A stretch of DNA of 64,000 bases from Mucilaginibacter inviolabilis (GTDB lineage Bacteria > Bacteroidota > Bacteroidia > Sphingobacteriales > Sphingobacteriaceae). How positions within the stretch are numbered: the first letter of the stretch is position 1; the number at the start of each line of letters is the position of its first letter. Shown piece after piece: positions 42,256 through 52,846 of this stretch. The stretch covers positions 2,170,001 through 2,234,000 of the forward strand of contig NZ_JAANAT010000001.1 in the NCBI RefSeq assembly GCF_011089895.1. The letters are read 5' to 3'. The translations under genes and the position numbers were made by a program. The notes under the pieces were generated by a model. The model was not told the origin of the DNA. It worked only from the letters and a program-made list of their open reading frames with translations, and searched no databases.

Positions 42256-42278
42256 ATTCCCTCCCGCGGGGAGGGAAT
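42256..42278. other. GC hairpin after kdsB
   Basis: ATTCCCTCCC pairs with GGGAGGGAAT around GCG, 24 bp after the kdsB stop, without a clear T-run. The same CCCTCCC word occurs at 15230. The rest of 42232-42447 is AT-rich and holds only the next gene's promoter. Confidence 0.4.
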
Positions 42279-42415
42279 CACCCATACTCAGGTTCTTTTT
42301 TATTTCTTTTCATTAACTTTCTACTAAAGATCTCTTCTAATCTTCCCTTTATAAAAAAATTAATCATTTGATTAAATTATGGCATTCCTATAACACTATG
42401 CGGTTAAACATGTAA

Positions 42416-42423
42416 TAACTTTG
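42416..42423 (+). promoter_or_regulatory. -7 box upstream of secreted protein gene
   Basis: TAACTTTG matches TAnnTTTG and is 24 bp before ATG 42448. Confidence 0.5.
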
Positions 42424-42447
42424 CCTTTACATTAACCACACACTGCT

Positions 42448-43026
42448 ATGAGATCGTTATTGAAGAAAGCCGCTACCTGCATCATTGCTGTATTGTTTAC
42501 TTTAGGAGTAAAAGCGCAGAACCAGGATTATATAATTACAACCAAAGGCGATTCTATACCTTGTACCATCAAAATCCCCTTAATAACCTGCGGCGACGGC
42601 AATTATAAAACCAGCGCCAATGGCCCATCCGTAAAGATCAAGCCTGATGAGGTAAAAGAGTATTATATCAGCAAGAAAAACAGCCTGTACCGTTCGGTCA
42701 TCAAAGAAGGAAAAACCAAACCAGAGTTCCTGTTGGTATTGGAAACCGGGAAAATAAGTTTGTACGAGGAAACTACTGATGTTTATGTGAATAATACCGT
42801 AACCAAGGTTACTAAATGGTATGTTACCAAAGGCTCGGATATAGCTCAACCCTTAAAAACTGATGATCTGGTTATGTCCAAATCAAAAAAGCAGCGCAAA
42901 GGTGAATTTACAACACTGATCAGTGATAACGATGCCGTATACGCCCAATATACCTCCGAAAACAAATTCAGTTTTAAGCGGATCAGAAACCTGGTTCAGC
43001 AGTATAACAATACCACAAACATTTAA
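42448..43026 (+). CDS. Secreted protein of unknown function (DYIITTKGDSI type)
   Basis: This 192-residue protein has a signal peptide (about 1-24, ending GVKAQ) and starts its mature part with NQDYIITTKGDSIPCTIKI. That opening is common in a large set of Bacteroidota secreted proteins that describe themselves by the xDxIxTxxGDxIxCxI pattern. The rest is beta-rich. The C-terminal half is basic (SKSKKQRKGEF). No catalytic motif is seen. It is monocistronic, with a promoter box and terminator. Confidence 0.65.
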   Translation: MRSLLKKAATCIIAVLFTLGVKAQNQDYIITTKGDSIPCTIKIPLITCGDGNYKTSANGPSVKIKPDEVKEYYISKKNSLYRSVIKEGKTKPEFLLVLETGKISLYEETTDVYVNNTVTKVTKWYVTKGSDIAQPLKTDDLVMSKSKKQRKGEFTTLISDNDAVYAQYTSENKFSFKRIRNLVQQYNNTTNI

Positions 43027-43028
43027 AA

Positions 43029-43058
43029 CAAAAAGGGGATTTAAAAATCCCCTTTTTG
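43029..43058. terminator. Bidirectional terminator
   Basis: CAAAAAGGGGAT pairs with ATCCCCTTTTTG. It lies between the convergent secreted protein gene and the thioredoxin-like gene. Confidence 0.75.
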
Positions 43059-43077
43059 TTTTGGCACTCATTAGTTG

Positions 43078-44577
43078 TTACTTTAAAGCCTTATCCAATT
43101 CTGTTGTAAGTCGGTCGCCATCTGATGGCCTTGCAGCATTGTTATTCACTATTTTACCATCGGAACCAATGGTTATATAATGAGGGATACCCGTTATATT
43201 ATACTTTTGACAAACAGGGTTTCGTACCCAGCCTTCGGCAATAAGATTTGTGCCGGTCATTTTTAATGAGGTCAGATTATTTTTCCATGTTTTCTCGTCA
43301 GAGTCGACGCAGATATTCAAAAAAACCACATTCTTATCTTTATACTTCGCATGCAGGGGCTCCGTGGTATTTTTTATTTCATATACACAAGGAGCACATC
43401 CTACACCCCAAAAATCAATATAAACAACCTTTCCCCGCAAACTTTTCAAGCTTACCGTTTCACCTTTATCATTCTTTAAACTGAAGTCAGGTGCAGGGTT
43501 GCCGGGCTTTAACCGCTGTGCAGCCGCATAGAATTGTTTAAGACTATCGGCATATCGCGGTGTTTTAATCTTAGTCATAAAGTCATTATACACATTACTT
43601 ACATCGTCAAATGGATAAAATCCAAATGCCAGTTTTATCTCTCTGGTTAGAAACCAATCGCGGATCTCGGTTAACCTAAAGTTACCCATGATCAGATAAT
43701 ATTCATACCAGGCAGGATTCAACGACAGTAGTTTTTTATCCCAATCCGATCCTTGAATAGTGGCACCGTTTAGCACCCTACTAAAGCGGACATAATTAAA
43801 AATAAATTGCTTGTAAGTATTGCTATTCTTGTACGCGTATTCCGATTCGGTGCGATAAGTACCCGGACCAAATTGCCGATTAAGTTTTTTACCTACGGCG
43901 CTTGTATCTTTAATTTCCAGGTCATACCTTGACAATAGCTTATGGTCATTTAGCAGATCAGCATATTTATAATATACATCTGTAATCAGTTTCTGGCTTT
44001 CAGCCTGATCAAGGTGTGTAGCCGCTATCATCATCTCCTTGTTATACAAATTATTTATTTTTTCATACTTCACCGAATCAGAAAATTTATCGGCATTCAA
44101 TGATTTCATCAGGTCCATAAATCTTTCGTGGCAGTAGTTATAAACGGATATCATGGTCTGTAACCTGGCATTGGCGCGTGGTTGTGAAGATGAAACGCGG
44201 AAGGTATTTTTAAAATCCTTATTATCCCAGTTTACTAATATAGTATCGTTTTTTTGAGCGCATATCTTAATTGCATCGTCATTAAGATACAGGTATATAT
44301 CTTCGGTTTCATCGTCAATATTAATGGTTTTGTTAAAATTACCATCCTTATCAACAGGCATGGTTAAGGAGTAGTTGGTCAAATCGCCGGTTACGGCTAA
44401 CTCCCAATATTTATCGCTAAAGTTTTTAACGTTCCCTTTAATTACTGCGGTGGCTTTAGGTGCCGGGGCAGCAGTTAATGGCTTAAAGATTAAATCCTGA
44501 TGAACAGATTTCTTTTTTGTTTGTGCACTCAGGCTCACAGTCAAAAATAACAGGGGTATAAATAATAGACTTTTCAT
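43078..44577 (-). CDS. TlpA-type thioredoxin-domain protein
   Basis: This 499-residue protein has a signal peptide (about 1-18). An N-terminal beta-sandwich (about 30-150) resembles DUF4369, then comes a helical middle (150-350). A C-terminal AhpC/TSA-TlpA thioredoxin fold (about 355-499) has VYIDFWGVGCAPCVYEI with the CAPC redox site. ITGIPHYITIGSDGKIV carries the cis-Pro. These proteins are periplasmic disulfide reductases in Bacteroidota and often serve cytochrome c maturation or unknown pathways. The gene stands alone, with an R3 repeat between it and the DUF2723 gene. Confidence 0.85.
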   Translation of the reverse strand: MKSLLFIPLLFLTVSLSAQTKKKSVHQDLIFKPLTAAPAPKATAVIKGNVKNFSDKYWELAVTGDLTNYSLTMPVDKDGNFNKTINIDDETEDIYLYLNDDAIKICAQKNDTILVNWDNKDFKNTFRVSSSQPRANARLQTMISVYNYCHERFMDLMKSLNADKFSDSVKYEKINNLYNKEMMIAATHLDQAESQKLITDVYYKYADLLNDHKLLSRYDLEIKDTSAVGKKLNRQFGPGTYRTESEYAYKNSNTYKQFIFNYVRFSRVLNGATIQGSDWDKKLLSLNPAWYEYYLIMGNFRLTEIRDWFLTREIKLAFGFYPFDDVSNVYNDFMTKIKTPRYADSLKQFYAAAQRLKPGNPAPDFSLKNDKGETVSLKSLRGKVVYIDFWGVGCAPCVYEIKNTTEPLHAKYKDKNVVFLNICVDSDEKTWKNNLTSLKMTGTNLIAEGWVRNPVCQKYNITGIPHYITIGSDGKIVNNNAARPSDGDRLTTELDKALK

Positions 44578-44714
44578 CGGGGTGTAAAGATTTAGATTAT
44601 CGTAAATATAGCACTAAAATAAGTAAGGCCAAGCTTTGAAATCCTGCGGATCAAAAACAAACTCCCGAATACTCCTTGATCAATAGCATATAAATGGAGA
44701 ACATAAAAAAAGGA

Positions 44715-44786
44715 TGTCATGCTGAGCCCGTCGAAGCATGGTGTGCAGGCCTCTGCGCGCGCCCTTCGACGGAGCTCAGGGTGACA
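44715..44786. repeat. Palindrome family R3 (copy b)
   Basis: TGTCATGCTGAGCCCGTCGA with the right arm TCGACGGAGCTCAGGGTGACA (split here by the loop) forms a hairpin. Its loop contains GTGTGCAGGCCTCTGCGCGC. It lies between the thioredoxin-like and DUF2723 genes. Confidence 0.65.
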
Positions 44787-44804
44787 CTCTTGTTTACTTG
44801 CCGC

Positions 44805-47800
44805 CTACTGCCTGTTCAGCAAAGCCGCGAACTTATTTCCATAATCATCCAGCTGCGCCTGGTATTGTTGATGCAGGGCTGTTTCCTTGTAATTTTTGGT
44901 GGTATCGGCCAGTCCGTTTAATACATATAGCTGAAACTGCACTTCGTTGGGATTCAGCGCTTCGGGTTTATTTTGCAGCAGAGTATAATTATAGGCCAGC
45001 TGATCGGTCAGGTAATCATCAATACCTTTTACATAGCGATTGGCCAGTTCCTTATCATTTAGTTTATAAGCCACCTGTGCCAACATGAGTTTACGGTGGG
45101 CCGAGTCGATATTCGGGTTGATATCCGGCATCTCCTGATCAAATTTATGCAACACATTTAGCGCCAGGTCATTCCGGCCATCTTTAATCAATCCCTGGGC
45201 CAGGTCATGAAAGGTTGTTTCCATAAAAGGATAAAACTCGGTCTTGGCCACCGGATCAATGTACTTGGCATGTTTAAAATTGCCAAATTTAAACCTGGTC
45301 ATCACATTATTATACCCAACAAGGCTATTCACTTTACTCAATTGATTTTGTTCGGTAGTATCAGCCTTAAATGGTATCAGGTGATACACAAAGCCCTCTT
45401 TATACAAATATGGCTGTAAACCGCCCATACTTTCGGGCGAATACCCAATGCTGAAGCAGATAGGTCTTTTCCAGTTATTATGAGCTATAATATCCATCAT
45501 GGCCAGATTATCTTTAAATATATATTTAGCGGGATACTTCCACTCCATTTCCTTAGTCAGCTTATCTTTTTGCTGCGTAGTGATCACTCCGTTTTTCAGC
45601 ACTTCATCAGGGTTGATAGTTAGTTTAAAGTTTCTGGTGGGCAAATAATTCATGGTTTCCCCATTCTGATACTGCACCTTGGTTCGGCTATCGTCCGAAG
45701 TGATGAAATCAAACACATCCTTTACATCTACCGATCCGGGTATTTTGGCATCGTTATAGGCAATAACATCACGTGTGCCCAGTCTGTATTTTTCAAAGGG
45801 CATGGTTAAAGGCAGCGGAGCCGATTGGTTCATAGGTTTATCCATCTGGTGTATATACCAGTCCATTCCCAGTAAACTATTACAAACAATACGCACATCG
45901 GGCCTGATGCCTTCCACCTCCTGGTCGTACCAAAGTGAATAAGTGTCATTATCGCCATAGGTAAACAGGATGGCGTTCTTGGGGCACGATATCAGGAAAT
46001 TATAAGCCATATCATGCGGGATCATCTTGGTCGACCGATCATGCCCGCCCCATTCCTGACGGGCCAGCAATACGGGGGCAACCAACAGACAAGTTGCCAC
46101 CGATGCCAGCGCTGCACCACGGGCGTTTACCTTGCGGCGCATAAAATCATATATAGCCAACACACCCAATCCTATCCATATGGCAAAAGCATAAAAAGAG
46201 CCCACGTAGGAATAGTCGCGCTCGCGGGGTTGCAGGTTAACCTGATTTACATACAGCACAATAGCCAGGCCCGTAAAAAACCAAAGCAGGCCAATTACGG
46301 TAGCGTCGCCTCTTCTTTTTTTGAAATGATAAACCATCCCCAATAAACCCACAACCAGGGGCAGCGCATACAACGGGGTATAAGTATTTGAATTGATAAT
46401 AGATTTAGGCAGATGACGGGCGCCGTCAAACAGGCCCGATGTCCAGTTACCATCGGTTGATGCCGTGCTGGTTTGCCCATCCAGGTCGTTATAGCGGCCC
46501 ACAAAGTTCCACAAAAAGTAGCGCCAGTACATCTGGTACATCTGCCAGCTCAGCATCCACTTCATATTATCAGCAAAGGTTGGGCTTTGGCCGTCGGCCA
46601 GGTTAAGCCATTGCTTGTAAAAATGTACGTTCTGCGCAAAATCCTGATCGCCCTCAGTGCTGTGCATACGGGGCATAATGGTATTATGGTCAAACACATA
46701 ATTTTGTTTTTTACCATACACCTCGTAGCGGTTGCGACCTTTACGATACATAGCGCTGCCTTCACTTTGATCTATTACTTTGGCGTCGAATTGGGGGCCG
46801 TACAACAATGGATTATCACCATATTGTATCCTGTTGAGGTAATTGTTCAGCGTAAAAGCGTTATCCGGATGCGTATTGTTCAGGTTGGTATTGGCGGTAG
46901 CGCGGATAGGGATATATATAAATGAGCTGTACCCAAAATAGATAAAGGCCACACATACCAAAGCCAGGTTTAAAGCAGACTTTTTGTGACGGATGCTATA
47001 CCTGATAGCAACAACCAACGATACAATAATGGTCACAAAAACAAACGCCGCCCCACTGCCAAAACCCAAACCCAGGGTATTTACAAAAAACAGATCGGTA
47101 TAAGCGGCTATTTTGATAGTATACTCCCGGATGCCGTATTGTACCAGCCCCAGGATCACAATGCTGACCAGAAACACTACAATACTGCTTTTTATAGTAG
47201 GATTTTTATACCTGCGGAAATAATAAACCATAGTTATAGCAGGTATAGTAAGCAGATTAAGTAAATGTATGCCGATGGATAAGCCCATGATATAAGCGAT
47301 CAATACGATCCATTTATCGGCACCTGGCTCATCGGCATGGGCTTCCCATTTCAGTATCGCCCAGAAAACTACTGCGGTACATAATGATGACAGGGCAAAA
47401 ACAATAGTTTCGACCGCCGAAAACCAGAAAGTATCGGTATAAGCAAAGGCCAACGCCCCTACTAAACCTGCGCCCATTATCGTGATCATTTGAGTAGAGC
47501 TGATATCCTGATCTTTAACAATCAATAGCTTTTTAGCCAGAGCGGTTATCGTCCAGAACAGGAACATGATGGTTGCCCCGCTGGCCAGCGCCGAACCCAG
47601 GTTGGTAAAATAAGGTACTTTAGTTGTATCACCGAAAGATAATAGCGAAAACAATTTACCCAACATGGCAAACATTGGATAACCCGGCTGGTGCGATACC
47701 TGCAGGCGATAGGCACATGATATAAACTCACCGCAATCCCAAAAGCTAACGGAGGGTTCGAGGGTTAAAACATAGGTGGTAAAAGCAATCAGGAGGCAGA

Positions 47801-47840
47801 GCCAGCCTAACAGGTTATTGATTTTGTGGTAGCGTATCAT
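44805..47840 (-). CDS. DUF2723 polytopic membrane protein (TMEM260-like)
   Basis: This 1011-residue protein has about 12 membrane helices in the first 600 residues and a soluble C-terminal domain. The opening is LTLEPSVSFWDCGEFISCAYRLQVSHQPGYP (30-60), the DUF2723 signature with Asp and Glu at about 42-45, equivalent to the catalytic acidic loop of GT-C enzymes. Vertebrate TMEM260 has the same domain and is a protein O-mannosyltransferase (GT117, recollection). In Bacteroidota, DUF2723 proteins are likely to glycosylate secreted proteins or lipids, but this is inference. Its upstream region has four TTAACA motifs spaced exactly 10 bp. Confidence 0.85.
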   Translation of the reverse strand: MIRYHKINNLLGWLCLLIAFTTYVLTLEPSVSFWDCGEFISCAYRLQVSHQPGYPMFAMLGKLFSLLSFGDTTKVPYFTNLGSALASGATIMFLFWTITALAKKLLIVKDQDISSTQMITIMGAGLVGALAFAYTDTFWFSAVETIVFALSSLCTAVVFWAILKWEAHADEPGADKWIVLIAYIMGLSIGIHLLNLLTIPAITMVYYFRRYKNPTIKSSIVVFLVSIVILGLVQYGIREYTIKIAAYTDLFFVNTLGLGFGSGAAFVFVTIIVSLVVAIRYSIRHKKSALNLALVCVAFIYFGYSSFIYIPIRATANTNLNNTHPDNAFTLNNYLNRIQYGDNPLLYGPQFDAKVIDQSEGSAMYRKGRNRYEVYGKKQNYVFDHNTIMPRMHSTEGDQDFAQNVHFYKQWLNLADGQSPTFADNMKWMLSWQMYQMYWRYFLWNFVGRYNDLDGQTSTASTDGNWTSGLFDGARHLPKSIINSNTYTPLYALPLVVGLLGMVYHFKKRRGDATVIGLLWFFTGLAIVLYVNQVNLQPRERDYSYVGSFYAFAIWIGLGVLAIYDFMRRKVNARGAALASVATCLLVAPVLLARQEWGGHDRSTKMIPHDMAYNFLISCPKNAILFTYGDNDTYSLWYDQEVEGIRPDVRIVCNSLLGMDWYIHQMDKPMNQSAPLPLTMPFEKYRLGTRDVIAYNDAKIPGSVDVKDVFDFITSDDSRTKVQYQNGETMNYLPTRNFKLTINPDEVLKNGVITTQQKDKLTKEMEWKYPAKYIFKDNLAMMDIIAHNNWKRPICFSIGYSPESMGGLQPYLYKEGFVYHLIPFKADTTEQNQLSKVNSLVGYNNVMTRFKFGNFKHAKYIDPVAKTEFYPFMETTFHDLAQGLIKDGRNDLALNVLHKFDQEMPDINPNIDSAHRKLMLAQVAYKLNDKELANRYVKGIDDYLTDQLAYNYTLLQNKPEALNPNEVQFQLYVLNGLADTTKNYKETALHQQYQAQLDDYGNKFAALLNRQ

Positions 47841-47914
47841 AAATAAGGTTGTAAAGTTTAGTCATATGTAACTGAACGCCAAGGTCGGGCTAAGCAACTA
47901 AAAATCCATGGACA

Positions 47915-47950
47915 TTAACATTCCTTAACATCTTTTAACACATTTTAACA
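47915..47950 (-). promoter_or_regulatory. Four phased TTAACA motifs upstream of DUF2723 gene
   Basis: TTAACA ends at 47920, 47930, 47940 and 47950, giving perfect 10-bp phasing (TGTTAA-N4 on the minus strand). It starts about 75 bp before the start codon at 47840. Confidence 0.65.
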
Positions 47951-47987
47951 CATTGATTTTAAGCGGGTAACATACCATGACAAGTTT

Positions 47988-48060
47988 GTCATGCTGAGGA
48001 ACGAAGCATCTATTGACCTACGTGCATTGCGCATTTGCACGATTCAATAATAGATCCTTC
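47988..48060. repeat. R1-like repeat, family R1 (copy e, degenerate)
   Basis: GTCATGCTGAGGAACGAAGC on the left and AGATCCTTCGCTCCGCTCTG on the right are R1-type arms that pair poorly. The inner CTATTG/CAATAATAG pairs better. It sits in the 631-bp gap 47841-48471, which also holds the TTAACA array, R3 and R4 copies, one word-type arm (48344-48383) and the pyrG promoter. No gene is seen. Confidence 0.5.
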
Positions 48061-48094
48061 GCTCCGCTCTGTATAACGTGTTTATAGAAAAGAC

Positions 48095-48167
48095 TGTCGG
48101 TCTGAGCCTGTCGAAGACTCGCGCGCAGAGGCCTGTCCACCATGGTTCGACGGAGCTCACCATGACA
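48095..48167. repeat. Palindrome family R3 (copy c, inverted loop)
   Basis: Arms TGTCGGTCTGAGCCTGTCGA and TTCGACGGAGCTCACCATGA keep the orientation of copy b. The loop CGCGCGCAGAGGCCTGTCCA is the reverse complement of copy b's loop. Confidence 0.6.
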
Positions 48168-48183
48168 TCCCTGCTTTTCGTCC

Positions 48184-48264
48184 CCTCAGGGTCTCCTGAA
48201 AGGGACCCTGAGCTTGCTTACAAACTTGCCTAAACCTCAGGGTCCTCTACGAGAGACCCTGAGG
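48184..48264. repeat. Two CTCAGGGTC palindromes, family R4 (copies d, e)
   Basis: 48184-48212 (CCTCAGGGTCTCC...GGGACCCTGAG) and 48235-48264 (CCTCAGGGTCC...GAGACCCTGAGG) are stem-loops next to R3 copy c. Confidence 0.6.
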
Positions 48265-48378
48265 GGACATAATCAACAACTATTGCCTGGGTAAAACATT
48301 AAGTATAGCATATATAGCTCAGTAAACAGAAAGTGAATCTTGTTAAATCACTAATTCACTAAATCAATAATTCAATAA

Positions 48379-50082
<1,704 letters not shown>

Positions 50083-50111
50083 TTAAGGCAGATAAATGAT
50101 CAGGCAGGGAT

Positions 50112-50606
50112 ATGAAGGATTTTGATTGGACCTCTTTTACCAAACGAATTGCGGTTAAAGCAAGTCTGGCAGATATTTATAATGCCTGGACGCGTTCTGC
50201 TGAGATTGAAAAATGGTTTTTAGAAAAAGCTGAATTTTACAATACAACTGGTGAGCTTTTGGCTCCTGACCAGGCGGTTAGTAAAGACTGCTCTTATAAG
50301 TGGTTCTGGTTCCTTTACCCGGATCCTATGCCTGGATTTATCAGGGAGGCTAACGGAAAAGACTGGATACAGTTTACCTTCGAAGGCGAGTGTGTGGTTG
50401 ATGTAAGATTAAGCGAAAAAAACGGGTATACTGTAATTGAGCTAACACATCGTAACATACCTACCGATGATAACTCTAAGCAATATATAAGGCTGGGCTG
50501 CTCAAACGGCTGGGCATTTTATCTTACTAATTTAAAATCGGTGTACGAAGGTGGCATCGATCTGAGAAATAAGGACGAAAATTTAACAGTGATGATCAAT
50601 AACTGA
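50112..50606 (+). CDS. SRPBCC/AHSA1-like ligand-binding protein
   Basis: This 164-residue protein has the START-like (SRPBCC) fold: a beta sheet with a long C-terminal helix. The opening FTKRIAVKASLADIYNAWTRSAEIEKWFLEKAEF is typical of AHSA1 (activator of Hsp90 ATPase) homologues, and the end WAFYLTNLKSVYEGGIDLR is the usual helix. It is predicted to bind a hydrophobic ligand in the cytoplasm; true Hsp90 binding is not implied. It lies between pyrG and yidC with short gaps (29 and 30 bp) and is probably cotranscribed. Confidence 0.8.
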   Translation: MKDFDWTSFTKRIAVKASLADIYNAWTRSAEIEKWFLEKAEFYNTTGELLAPDQAVSKDCSYKWFWFLYPDPMPGFIREANGKDWIQFTFEGECVVDVRLSEKNGYTVIELTHRNIPTDDNSKQYIRLGCSNGWAFYLTNLKSVYEGGIDLRNKDENLTVMINN

Positions 50607-50636
50607 TAAAAAACTGATCATTCGATACAATAGATA

Positions 50637-52463
50637 ATGGATAAAAATACATTTACAGGATTATTCCTGATCATGGCAATTATTGCTGGCTCAATTTACT
50701 TCCTGAAGCCATCTGATGCCGAACTTAAAAAAGAACGTCTGGTACAGCAGCAGGACTCTATAAGAAAGGGTTTAATTAAGGCGCAGACTGCCGCGGCAAC
50801 AGCAGCTGCCAAAAAAGACACAGGCAAGGCCCACGTAGTTGACTCCGCTTTATTAAAAAGCCCTTTTGGAGCAGCATCTGTAGGTAGCGAAAAAGTAGTG
50901 ACTTTAGAGAATCAAGACCTATTGGTAAAACTGAGCACTAAAGGTGGTAAAGTTGCATCAGTTGAATTAAAAAACTTTAAAACTTTTGACAAAAAACCGC
51001 TTATACTTTTCAGCGGTGATCAAAATCATTTTGGTTTAAATTTTACCGCAGGTAGCACACCTATCAATACCGACAATTATTACTTTACACCAAGCGCGCC
51101 CGAACTTAAAGTTGCCGAAAAAGATTCGGCTTCGGTTACCCTGCGTTTAAGCTACAGCCCTACTCAGTATATTGATTATGTGTACAGCTTAAAAGGCACT
51201 GGTTACAAACTCGGTTTAACTATTAAACCAACCGGACTTGACGGCATCATCAACAACAGTGGCAACATTAACCTGAACTGGGCAGCCAGCCTGCACAAAC
51301 AGGAAAAGGATATGAAGCAGGAGCGTCAGTATTCAACCGTTTACTATTTTAATACTGAAGGACAAGTTGATTATCTGAGTGAAACCAAAGATGATCAGAA
51401 AGACATCAGCGATAAAAAAATGGCTTGGATTGCCTTTAAACAGCACTTCTTTTCAAATGCATTGCTGGTTAAAAATAACATCAGCCGTTCAAACCTGAGC
51501 GTGTCGACTGATGTAGCCGATACTTCCGATGTGAAGCAAATGAAAGCCGACCTGACCATTGCACGTGGTGCCGATGGCAGTGTACCTATGGAATTTTACT
51601 TTGGCCCTAACCGTTACTCTACTTTAAAAGCTCAGGGATCTGATCTGCAAAAGCTGGTTAACCTGGGCTGGGGACCGTTAAAATACATTAACCAGTTTGC
51701 CGTATTACCGGTATTTAACTTCCTGAATCAGTTTAACTGGAGCTATGGTTTAATCATCCTGGCATTAACCATTTTGCTTAAGCTGGTATTATCACCGCTT
51801 ACTTACAAATCATACCTATCTATGGCTAAAATGCGCGTGCTGAAGCCGGAGATGGATGAGATCAAAGCCAAGGTTGGTGAAGACAATCCTACCCTTTTAC
51901 AGCAGGAATATTTAAAGCTGTATAAAAAAGCTGGCGTAAATCCATTGGGTGGTTGTTTACCATTACTCATCCAAATGCCGATAGTGATTGCTTTCTTCCG
52001 CTTTTTCCCAAGCTTGTTTGAACTGCGTGGCCAAAGCTTCTTATGGATGCATGACCTTTCGACCTATGATTCGGTGATCACCTTTGCCCCAATAGCTATA
52101 TTGGGTGGTATCAGCCACATCAGCTTAATGTGTTTGCTGATGACGGTATCTACGCTGATTTATACTTACTTTAATAACCAGATATCAGGTGCTACCGGCC
52201 AGATGAAATACATTGGTTACATCACTCCAATCGTATTCCTGGTTACGCTGAACAGCTATCCTGCTGGTTTGAACTATTACTACTTCCTGGCTAACATGCT
52301 TACCTTTTTACAGCAATACCTGATCAAATTTATGGTTGATGATAAAAAGATACATGCCCAGATACAGGAAAACAAAAAGAAGCCTGAAGAGAAGAAAAAG
52401 AAATCAGGTTTCCAGGCCCGTATGGAAGAAATGATGCGTCAGCAACAACAAGCCAAGAAATAA
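50637..52463 (+). CDS. yidC: Membrane protein insertase YidC
   Basis: This 608-residue insertase has an N-terminal TM anchor (about 5-22), a large periplasmic beta-sandwich domain (about 80-350), and the Oxa1-type core of five TMs (about 365-570). The core shows GLIILALTILLKLVLSPLTYKSY and GGCLPLLIQMPIVIAFFRFF. The C-terminus is lysine-rich (KKKPEEKKKKSG), suited to ribosome contact. It places inner-membrane proteins alone or with SecYEG. A strong terminator follows. Confidence 0.96.
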   Translation: MDKNTFTGLFLIMAIIAGSIYFLKPSDAELKKERLVQQQDSIRKGLIKAQTAAATAAAKKDTGKAHVVDSALLKSPFGAASVGSEKVVTLENQDLLVKLSTKGGKVASVELKNFKTFDKKPLILFSGDQNHFGLNFTAGSTPINTDNYYFTPSAPELKVAEKDSASVTLRLSYSPTQYIDYVYSLKGTGYKLGLTIKPTGLDGIINNSGNINLNWAASLHKQEKDMKQERQYSTVYYFNTEGQVDYLSETKDDQKDISDKKMAWIAFKQHFFSNALLVKNNISRSNLSVSTDVADTSDVKQMKADLTIARGADGSVPMEFYFGPNRYSTLKAQGSDLQKLVNLGWGPLKYINQFAVLPVFNFLNQFNWSYGLIILALTILLKLVLSPLTYKSYLSMAKMRVLKPEMDEIKAKVGEDNPTLLQQEYLKLYKKAGVNPLGGCLPLLIQMPIVIAFFRFFPSLFELRGQSFLWMHDLSTYDSVITFAPIAILGGISHISLMCLLMTVSTLIYTYFNNQISGATGQMKYIGYITPIVFLVTLNSYPAGLNYYYFLANMLTFLQQYLIKFMVDDKKIHAQIQENKKKPEEKKKKSGFQARMEEMMRQQQQAKK

Positions 52464-52509
52464 TCTTTTTAGCCTTAGGGACTTAGATCCGAAAGATAAA
52501 AGACAATAC

Positions 52510-52544
52510 AAAAGCCCTGAAAGATAAATCTTTCGGGGCTTTTT
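52510..52544 (+). terminator. Terminator of yidC
   Basis: A 15-bp stem (AAAAGCCCTGAAAGA with one G-T pair) closes on a 4-nt loop and is followed by Ts. Confidence 0.8.
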
Positions 52545-52589
52545 GTTACGCATCTTTCGCTGTTGTCTGATATTTATAAATTGACGTTA

Positions 52590-52716
52590 AGCGTGATATT
52601 TATGCAAAAAGTGGGTTTACACTTTTTTGCATAAAAAATTTATAATAAATTGATTAACAGATAAATAAGCCAATGTAAACCCTAAATTGTGTAAACCCAT
52701 GTAAACCCACTTTTTG
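52590..52716. repeat. GGTTTACA/TGTAAACCC repeat cluster
   Basis: A hairpin with arms TTATGCAAAAAGTG and CACTTTTTTGCATAA encloses GGTTTA. Further TGTAAACCC copies follow near 52674, 52690 and 52699, the last within TGTAAACCCACTTTTTG. A matching stretch lies at 34416-34446 on the opposite strand. It lies in the 383-bp gap 52464-52846, otherwise holding the yidC terminator and the next promoter. No gene is seen. Confidence 0.6.
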
Positions 52717-52834
52717 TTAATTGATTAAAGCCATGGCTATACATCAATTCGTGATTATTTGCCCTATCTCCGATTCTTATCTTCCTATCTTTCATCCAAA
52801 ACAAAAAAACACTAAAATAATTAGCAAAATGTAT

Positions 52835-52842
52835 TACATTTG
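52835..52842 (+). promoter_or_regulatory. -7 box of the exonuclease/GIY-YIG gene (apparently leaderless)
   Basis: TACATTTG matches TAnnTTTG and is followed by only 4 nt before ATG 52847. The start point expected 5-7 nt after the box would fall on the AUG. Confidence 0.55.
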
Positions 52843-52846
52843 AAAT

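Noticed and set aside
44694..45088. Plus-strand frames over the R3 repeat and the end of the DUF2723 gene
   Set aside because: They are antisense to a strong gene and include the palindrome.
47915..47950. Replication origin (DnaA boxes) as an explanation for the TTAACA array
   Set aside because: The motif is not TTATCCACA-like, and no dnaA, dnaN or gidA gene is nearby.
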